Shown: piece after piece, positions 59,277 to 64,000 of the stretch | How positions within the stretch are numbered: position 1 is the first letter of the stretch | How the letters are laid out: each line of letters begins with the position of its first letter | From: Arthrobacter sp. ZGTC131 | GTDB lineage: Bacteria; Actinomycetota; Actinomycetes; Actinomycetales; Micrococcaceae | Reading direction: 5' to 3' | DNA length: 64,000 nt | Assembly (NCBI RefSeq): GCF_002929275.1 | Contig: NZ_PJIK01000007.1 | Span: 1 to 64,000 of the forward strand | Notes under the pieces: generated by a model | Told to the model about the DNA's origin: nothing | The model's input: the letters and a program-made list of their open reading frames with translations, nothing else | Database searches by the model: none | Position numbers and translations under genes: made by a program

Positions 59277-60176
59277 ATGGACAATCGAGCGGAAGTACGC
59301 GAGTTCCTGGTCTCCCGGCGCGCCCAGGTCTCTCCGGAGCAGGTAGGGCTGCCTGCCGGGACGACGAACCGGCGAGTTAATGGCCTGCGCCGCAGCGAGG
59401 TAGCCACCCTTGCCGGGTTGAGCGTGGAGTATTACACGCGTATGGAGCGCGGGGCAATCAGCGGAGCCTCGCCAAAGGTGCTTGAGAGCATCGCCAGGGC
59501 CTTGTGCTTGGACGACGCGGAGCGCGCGCATCTTTTCGACCTCGCCCACGCGGCGAGCCCGGTCGCCCGGCCGCCGCGTCGGCGGACCTCGAAGTCCTTC
59601 ATGCCGCACGAGAGCCTTCAGTGGGCACTGGATGCGATCACTGCAGGTCCCGCTTTTGTCCGTAACGGCAGGATGGATCTGCTGGCGGTCAATTCCTTGG
59701 CACGGGCGTTCTACAAGGACTGCTACGACATGCCGGGCCAACCTCCCAACATTGCCCGGTTCACTTTTCTGGACGAACGAGCTTACGACTTCTACCCGAA
59801 CTGGGACGCTTTCGCGGAGGTGACGGTATCTATCCTGCGAACGGAGGCCGGCCGGGACCCGCACAACAAAGAGCTACACGACCTTATTGGCGAGCTCGGC
59901 ACCCGCAGCGATGAATTCCGCAAGCGTTGGGGTGCGCACAACGTCCGCCACCATGGCACCGGCTTCAAAACCTTTAACCACCCCATCGTGGGTGAGATGA
60001 CGCTGGCCTTTGAGGGGCTAGAGATGGCAGCGGAGCCTGGACTGACGCTCACGATCTACACCGCAGAGCCGGGGTCGCCGTCGGCCGAGCGCGTGCAATT
60101 GCTCGCCTCATGGGCGGCCAGCGAGTACGGAAACGCCGCACGGCCCGCGTCCGCAAGGACGCCCGCGGACGGCTGA
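59277..60176 (+). CDS. XRE-family regulator (MmyB-like)
   Basis: The ATG at 59277 gives 299 residues; the longer upstream frame lacks homology. The N-terminal helix-turn-helix (LRRSEVATLAGLSVEYYTRM, residues about 40-60) is typical, with ERGAISGASPKVLESIARAL. The C-terminal MmyB-like ligand-binding domain has AFVRNGRMDLLAVNSLARAF and FDFYPNWD-type residues (YDFYPNWDAF). Actinobacteria often place such genes next to SDR genes that they regulate; here four SDR-type genes follow. The inverted repeat at 59208-59232 could be its operator. Confidence 0.87.
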   Translation: MDNRAEVREFLVSRRAQVSPEQVGLPAGTTNRRVNGLRRSEVATLAGLSVEYYTRMERGAISGASPKVLESIARALCLDDAERAHLFDLAHAASPVARPPRRRTSKSFMPHESLQWALDAITAGPAFVRNGRMDLLAVNSLARAFYKDCYDMPGQPPNIARFTFLDERAYDFYPNWDAFAEVTVSILRTEAGRDPHNKELHDLIGELGTRSDEFRKRWGAHNVRHHGTGFKTFNHPIVGEMTLAFEGLEMAAEPGLTLTIYTAEPGSPSAERVQLLASWAASEYGNAARPASARTPADG

Positions 60177-60270
60177 CGACGGCGACGCTTCCGCCACTAA
60201 GCGACGCCATGGCACAACTTGATGCCGGGCATCCCGTCGTGCCCCACTATCCACGAAGGAAAAGAACACT

Positions 60271-60936
60271 ATGACCACCACGATCGCGATCATCGGTGCC
60301 GGACCCGGCCTGGGTCTGTCCTCTGCCCGACGTTTCGGAGCCGAACGCTTCAACGTTGCACTCCTCTCCCGCAACCAGGAAAATGTGGATGCACTCGCTG
60401 CGGAACTGGCCGACGCCGGAATCACAGCCCGCGGTTACACCGCCGACGTCCGTGACCCTGAGTCGCTTAGCGCAGCTCTTGCACGTGCAGCCGACGAGTT
60501 GGGGCCTGTCGAAATTCTCCAGTACAGCCCCGTGCCGTCCAGCGATTTTCTCCGGCCTATTTTTGAGACGACGCGTGAAGCACTGCGCTCTGCGATCGAA
60601 TTCTCCACGCTGGGAGCAGCGGCCGCTATGGACGCGGTGCTTCCTGGCATGCGCGCTCTCGGCCGGGGAACCGCCCTGTTCGTCAACGGCTCCAGCGCCG
60701 TCCGGCCCAACCACAGGTACGCCGGCACCTCCACGGCGTTCGCCGCCGAATCCGCGTACGCGCAGATGCTCCACGATGCCTTGGCGCCGGAGGGAATCCA
60801 CGTTGCGCAGCTCATCATCCCCTTGGGCATCGGTGGAGGTGACCCCGCACACGAGCCGGCGGCTCTGTCCGAAATGCTCTGGCACATCTACAGCGAAGGG
60901 AAGGAATTCCGCGCCTTCGTGACGCCGCTGGCCTGA
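60271..60936 (+). CDS. Short-chain dehydrogenase/reductase
   Basis: A 221-residue SDR: TIAIIGAGPGLGLSSARRFG (cofactor motif with G-x-G-x2-G-like spacing), VALLSRNQENVDALAAELAD and YTADVRDPESLSAALARAAD. The catalytic region shows NGSSAVRPNHRYAGTSTA; the usual Tyr-x3-Lys is replaced by YAGTSTAF, so activity is uncertain. GAAGGAAAAG precedes the ATG. It begins the SDR run downstream of the XRE gene. Confidence 0.82.
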   Translation: MTTTIAIIGAGPGLGLSSARRFGAERFNVALLSRNQENVDALAAELADAGITARGYTADVRDPESLSAALARAADELGPVEILQYSPVPSSDFLRPIFETTREALRSAIEFSTLGAAAAMDAVLPGMRALGRGTALFVNGSSAVRPNHRYAGTSTAFAAESAYAQMLHDALAPEGIHVAQLIIPLGIGGGDPAHEPAALSEMLWHIYSEGKEFRAFVTPLA

Positions 60937-60963
60937 GTTGCAAAGCAAGCAGGAAGGAAAACC

Positions 60964-61704
60964 GTGTCCCCGATCCTCGTCACCGGTTCCAGCGACGGAC
61001 TCGGCCGCGCGGCGGCCGACGCGCTGCTTGACGACGGCCATGCGGTGGTGGTTCATGTCCGCTCTCCAGAGCGGCTGGCGGCTGTCCGGGATCTCCTCGA
61101 CCGCGGCGCGCAGTCCGTGGTGGGCGATCTCGCCCGGCTCGATGCGATGCTCGACGTGGTCAGGCAGGCGAACGCGCTGGGCCGTTTCGACGCCGTGATC
61201 CACAACGCGGGTGTCATCGGCGGGCCGTCCCTGCTGCCCGTGAACGTCGTGGCTCCTTTCGTGCTCACCGCGGAAATGGAACGCCCGGATCGGCTGATTT
61301 ACCTCAGCAGCAGCATGCACCGCGCTGGCCATGCGGATCTCGACGGCGTGGACTGGAGCGGTGCGCGGGAGTCCCGCTCGTATTCCGACAGCAAGTTCTT
61401 GGTCACCGTGCTCGCTGCCGCCGTTGCGAGGCTGTGGCCCGAGGTGGCTGCGCACGCGGTGGACCCAGGCTGGGTTCCCACGCGGATGGGCGGACCCGGC
61501 GCCAGCGATGATCTCCGCCTCGGCCATGTCACCCAGACCTGGCTGGCGGTCACCGACAGCCCGGAAGCGCTCCGGAGCGGGCAGTACTGGCATCACCAGC
61601 GGAGCCATCGCCCGCATCCCGCGGTAGCTGAGGTGCGCTTCCAGGCGGCGCTCCTCGACTCATTGGCCGACTACACCGGAAGCACGATCCAAGGAAGATC
61701 ATAA
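60964..61704 (+). CDS. Short-chain dehydrogenase/reductase
   Basis: GTG start with GGAAGG nearby. The 246-residue SDR reads ILVTGSSDGLGRAAADALLD, VIHNAGVIGG (NNAG-like), IYLSSSMHRAG with catalytic Ser, and RSYSDSKFLVTVLAAAVARL containing Tyr-x3-Lys (YSDSK). C-terminal HAVDPGWVPTRMGGPGASDD fits the NAD(P)-dependent retinol/WW-domain-type branch. The stop overlaps the start of the DUF2255 gene (TAATG). Confidence 0.87.
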   Translation: MSPILVTGSSDGLGRAAADALLDDGHAVVVHVRSPERLAAVRDLLDRGAQSVVGDLARLDAMLDVVRQANALGRFDAVIHNAGVIGGPSLLPVNVVAPFVLTAEMERPDRLIYLSSSMHRAGHADLDGVDWSGARESRSYSDSKFLVTVLAAAVARLWPEVAAHAVDPGWVPTRMGGPGASDDLRLGHVTQTWLAVTDSPEALRSGQYWHHQRSHRPHPAVAEVRFQAALLDSLADYTGSTIQGRS

Positions 61705-62081
61705 TGACAAACTGAGCCCAGGCTACCGAAAGGATTGCCGCCAGCGATGGCCTGCATATTGCCCCGTTCCGCGCCGACGGCGCCACGTACGGAACGCCGA
61801 CCTGGATCTGGTCGGTTGTCGTCGTCGGGCGGCTGTTTGTCCGGGCGTGGAACGGAACAAGGTCACGCTGGTACCGCGCCGCGATGGCGCAGCGCGCCGG
61901 CCGCATCATCGCAGCGGGGGAGACCCACGAGGTGGAATTTAGCCCTGGCGATCCGGAACTGAACGGCCGGATCGATGAGGCTTACCGAATTAAATACGCC
62001 AGGAGCCCCTACCTGCCTCCCATGGTCGTCTCAGGACCACGGGAGGCCACCGTGGAGATCACCCCAAGGAAAGAACGATGA
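61704..62081 (+). pseudogene. DUF2255-family gene with an early stop codon
   Basis: The ATG at 61704 has AAGGAAG upstream and overlaps the SDR stop. Codon 4 is TGA (61713-61715), where other DUF2255 proteins would have Trp or another residue, and the frame then continues as AQATERIAASDGLHIAPFRA, TYGTPTWIWSVVVVGRLFVR and MAQRAGRIIAAGETHEVEFS to the TGA at 62079-62081. This is the full DUF2255 pattern with a beta-barrel-like layout. A start further downstream would lose the N-terminus. The early stop may be a point mutation or a sequencing error. Confidence 0.72.
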
Positions 62082-62846
62082 ACATGGTCAGTTATGACTT
62101 CACAGGCAAGGTCGCCTTCGTCTCCGGGGCGAGTGCGGGGATGGGTGCGGCAACGGCGCGGTCCTTCGCCAGAGGCGGGTGCCGCCGTCACGATTGTCGA
62201 TCTCGACGGCGGGGCGGCAGAGCGTTTCGCGGCTGAACTGAACGCCGAGGGGCACCCTGCGCTCGCCGTGCAGTGCGATGTGTCGGACGAGGCACAGGTG
62301 GAAAACGCCGTCGCCCGCACCGTGGAGGCGTTCGGCAGCCTCGACATGGCGTTCAATAATGCGGGCATCATGCTCCCGCCCGTCGATTCAGCGGACGAGA
62401 CGGTCGAGGCCTTCGACAAGATCGTCGCGGTCAACCTGCGCGGCGTCTGGGCATCGATGAAGCACGAACTGGTGCAGATGCGGAAGCAGGGATCCGGCGC
62501 GATTGTGAACTGCTCCTCGCTCGGAGGTCTGGTCGGCGGCAAGGGCCGTGCCACCTACCATGCGACCAAGCATGGAGTGATCGGCCAAGCCAAGAGCGGC
62601 GCGCTTCAGTACGCGCCGCTCGGCGTGCGTGTCAACGCCGTCTGCCCAGGAACCATCGACACCCCGATGGTCGCGCGGATGACCGCTGGCGGCGAGCTGG
62701 ACCCCGAAGCCTCGGTCGCGTCGATCCCGCTGGGCAGACTCGGACGGCCCGAGGAGATCGCCGCCGTTGTGCTGTGGCTCTGCAGCGACGCCGCCAGTTA
62801 TGTCACCGGCGTCGCGCTTCCGGTCGACGGCGGGTTCACCGCCTAG
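62078..62846 (+). pseudogene. Short-chain dehydrogenase with 1-base frameshift
   Basis: The ATG at 62078 overlaps the DUF2255 stop. The N-terminal frame reads FTGKVAFVSGASAGMGAATA (cofactor motif) but breaks near 62170, where GCCAGAGGCGGG would restore the frame if one A were removed. The remainder reads on in another frame as AGAAVTIVDLDGGAAERFAA, NNAGIM, SSLGGLVGGKGRATYHATKH (catalytic Ser, Tyr-x3-Lys) and VNAVCPGTIDTPMVARMTAG to 62846. Thus a complete SDR is split by one extra base. A later start would lack the cofactor motif. It could equally be a base-call error. Confidence 0.78.
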
Positions 62847-62969
62847 TCAGGGGCCGCCCGTTTAAGGGTCCCTCCCAGTACCCGCAACAACAGTGGCTCC
62901 CCCTCGCCGTCGGCAGCTGCTTTGCTGGAAAGGACCGAACTTTGCCTGACCGGAAGAGGACCTTCTCGC

Positions 62970-63236
62970 ATGCGACTAAAGAAACAGACCCTGGCTGCGA
63001 TCGTCGCCCTGGCGTTCTCCCTCGCCGGGTGCAGCACTCCTTCGAGCAACCCGGCTCCCGCCGGCACGGCGCCGTCCGCCTCTCAAGGAACATCTTCGGA
63101 TCCGATTCGGCTCGTGGACCTTCCCCGCAAGCCTGGCTCCGACCGGACTATCCGCACCGGCGAGTACAAGGCCACCGGCTCCCACCCATGCTTCGACGGC
63201 CAAGAGACCCACGTTGAAATCGTGGACGAAGCATGA
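62970..63236 (+). CDS. Small lipoprotein
   Basis: The ATG at 62970 opens an 88-residue protein with a lipoprotein signal MRLKKQTLAAIVALAFSLAG ending in the lipobox LAGC. A Pro/Ser/Thr linker (STPSSNPAPAGTAPSASQG) and a short domain IRLVDLPRKPGSDRTIRTGE follow. It overlaps the cyclophilin-like gene by an ATGA. Signal, linker and next ORF together resemble a single lipoprotein-plus-cyclophilin-like protein as seen in other species; here they are separate reading frames. No function is known. Confidence 0.62.
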   Translation: MRLKKQTLAAIVALAFSLAGCSTPSSNPAPAGTAPSASQGTSSDPIRLVDLPRKPGSDRTIRTGEYKATGSHPCFDGQETHVEIVDEA

Positions 63237-63610
63237 GCGCAGAAGCGCCCGCGGCAGGCACTCCGATCTCCATCAGCTTCGTTGGTGCTACCGTCACCGG
63301 AACCCTCTCCGGCAACGCGACCGCACGCTCGCTGATTGACCAGCTTCCGCTGACACTTTCCTTCAGCGACTACGGCGGACAGGAAAAACTCGCAGAACTT
63401 CCGGAACCCCTCACGCTCGACGGCGTTCCCTCCGGAGATGACGCAGACCCACTGACAATCGGCTACTACGCTCCCGGCCAGGTCCTGGTCCTCTACTACG
63501 AGCACGTCGGGTACTTCAGGGGGATCGTACGGATTGGAACGTTCGATGATCTCGCGGCGATCCTGGACCGCGGCGGGCGATTCACCGCCACGCTCAGCCT
63601 CAGCGCCTGA
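63233..63610 (+). CDS. Cyclophilin-like fold protein
   Basis: A 125-residue protein with ISISFVGATVTGTLSGNATA, ARSLIDQLPLTLSFSDYGGQ, EKLAELPEPLTLDGVPSGDD, LTIGYYAPGQVLVLYYEHVG and GIVRIGTFDDLAAIL. This is the full pattern of the Cyclophil_like2 family (PF18050-like). Usually such domains are secreted or lipid-anchored, so pairing with the lipoprotein gene fits. No proline isomerase activity is implied. Confidence 0.8.
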   Translation: MSAEAPAAGTPISISFVGATVTGTLSGNATARSLIDQLPLTLSFSDYGGQEKLAELPEPLTLDGVPSGDDADPLTIGYYAPGQVLVLYYEHVGYFRGIVRIGTFDDLAAILDRGGRFTATLSLSA

Positions 63611-63651
63611 CCAGCCACTCGCAAGAATTCCCCCGAAAGAACGGAATCATT

Positions 63652-64000
63652 TTGACTCGCGCAACCCTTCAGGATGACGCCGGCTCCGCGCCCGTGGATG
63701 GCCTGCCCCACGAAGACCTCGGCACCTTCGCAGACACAAAATCCTCTGCTTCCGCCGCTGCGGCCGGGCGTTTTCCCTGGGCAGCCCTGTTGATCATGGC
63801 CCTGATGGGGTTCCTGCTGATCGCCACCGAAACCATGCCCGCCGGCCTGTTGCCGCAGATCGCCGCCGGGCTGGACATCACTGAGGGGACCGCGGGGCAG
63901 TTCGTCAGCGCCTACGCCCTGGGAACTGTCCTTGCCGCGATGCCCGCAATCGCCATGACACGGGGCATGCGCCGCAAGCCCGTTTTCATTATTGGGGTCC
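63652..64000 (+). CDS. MFS transporter (exporter type), 3' end outside window
   Basis: TTG start at 63652, partial coding of 116 residues. After a polar N-terminus, PWAALLIMALMGFLLIATET forms helix 1 and MPAGLLPQIAAGLDITEGTA, GQFVSAYALGTVLAAMPAIA form helix 2, followed by MRRKPVFIIGV at the edge. The layout matches MFS sugar- or drug-efflux proteins (AraJ/YdhP type). Confidence 0.82.
   Translation, partial: MTRATLQDDAGSAPVDGLPHEDLGTFADTKSSASAAAAGRFPWAALLIMALMGFLLIATETMPAGLLPQIAAGLDITEGTAGQFVSAYALGTVLAAMPAIAMTRGMRRKPVFIIGV

Noticed and set aside
1-64000. tRNA, rRNA, CRISPR arrays, riboswitches, replication origin
   Set aside because: No cloverleaf-like sequence, no regularly spaced direct repeats, no conserved riboswitch core and no DnaA-box cluster were recognised by eye; a covariance-model search would be needed to exclude small RNAs.

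Overview
The window reads as a high-GC actinobacterial chromosome segment, most like Arthrobacter in the broad sense. This rests on uniformly GC-rich third positions, a DinB-type maleylpyruvate isomerase-family (mycothiol-type) enzyme, a LAL-type benzoate regulator next to benABCD as in Corynebacterium, and GlxR/CRP-like sites. No rRNA, tRNA, CRISPR array or intact insertion sequence was recognised. The genus is an inference from gene content only.

Layout. (1) 1-1.6 kb: gene ends, a small orphan ORF and a decayed MFS transporter. (2) 1.6-7.0 kb, minus strand: an Asp23/Gls24 envelope-stress cluster (Asp23, DUF2273, second Asp23-like protein, DUF6286, AmaP-like, GlsB), then an ECF sigma factor, a zinc-motif/Asp23 putative anti-sigma protein, and a CHAD protein whose N-terminus comes from an Asp23-like gene. 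Most of these genes overlap by 4 bp. (3) 7.2-9.6 kb: small hypothetical genes and a RibD/DHFR-like reductase. (4) 9.6-24.7 kb: an amine or amino-acid catabolic locus (cupin, GntR regulator, GabT/GabD-like enzymes, ABC amino-acid importer, three FAD amine oxidases, HAD hydrolase, aldehyde dehydrogenase, malate/tartrate-type dehydrogenase, frameshifted 2-hydroxyacid dehydrogenase). A palindrome, ATTGTTGACAAT, recurs at four promoters here and probably is the GntR operator.

(5) 25-39.2 kb: a complete benzoate to catechol to muconolactone block: BenE, catC, catB, catA on the minus strand; benA, benB, benC, benD and the LAL regulator benR on the plus strand; then a LysR regulator and the BenK-type transporter. 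BenC carries a C-terminal extension resembling a GntR FCD ligand-binding domain. (6) 39.3-42.5 kb: a wrecked benzyl alcohol/benzaldehyde oxidation module (frameshifted AraC regulator, alcohol dehydrogenase fused by deletion to a truncated, frameshifted aldehyde dehydrogenase). (7) 42.6-49 kb: maleylpyruvate isomerase-family protein, PanE-like reductase, TDT-family transporter, thioesterase and SDR with a divergent HxlR regulator, a thiolase relic, and a DUF3841 protein.

(8) 49-58.6 kb: a TIR-like probable defence effector, then a set of genes tied to an ECF41-type sigma factor: a fumarate reductase-like flavoprotein, the sigma gene, LtrA, two NmrA-type oxidoreductases and a carboxymuconolactone decarboxylase-like protein. 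Three promoters share TGTCACA-N16-GGTC, and two of them carry an adjacent inverted repeat. (9) 58.6-64 kb: a truncated glycosyltransferase, an XRE regulator, a run of SDR genes (one frameshifted) with a DUF2255 gene carrying an early stop, a lipoprotein/cyclophilin-like pair, and the start of an MFS exporter. Broken genes are unusually frequent (about ten), which means either real decay after rearrangement or residual sequencing errors.
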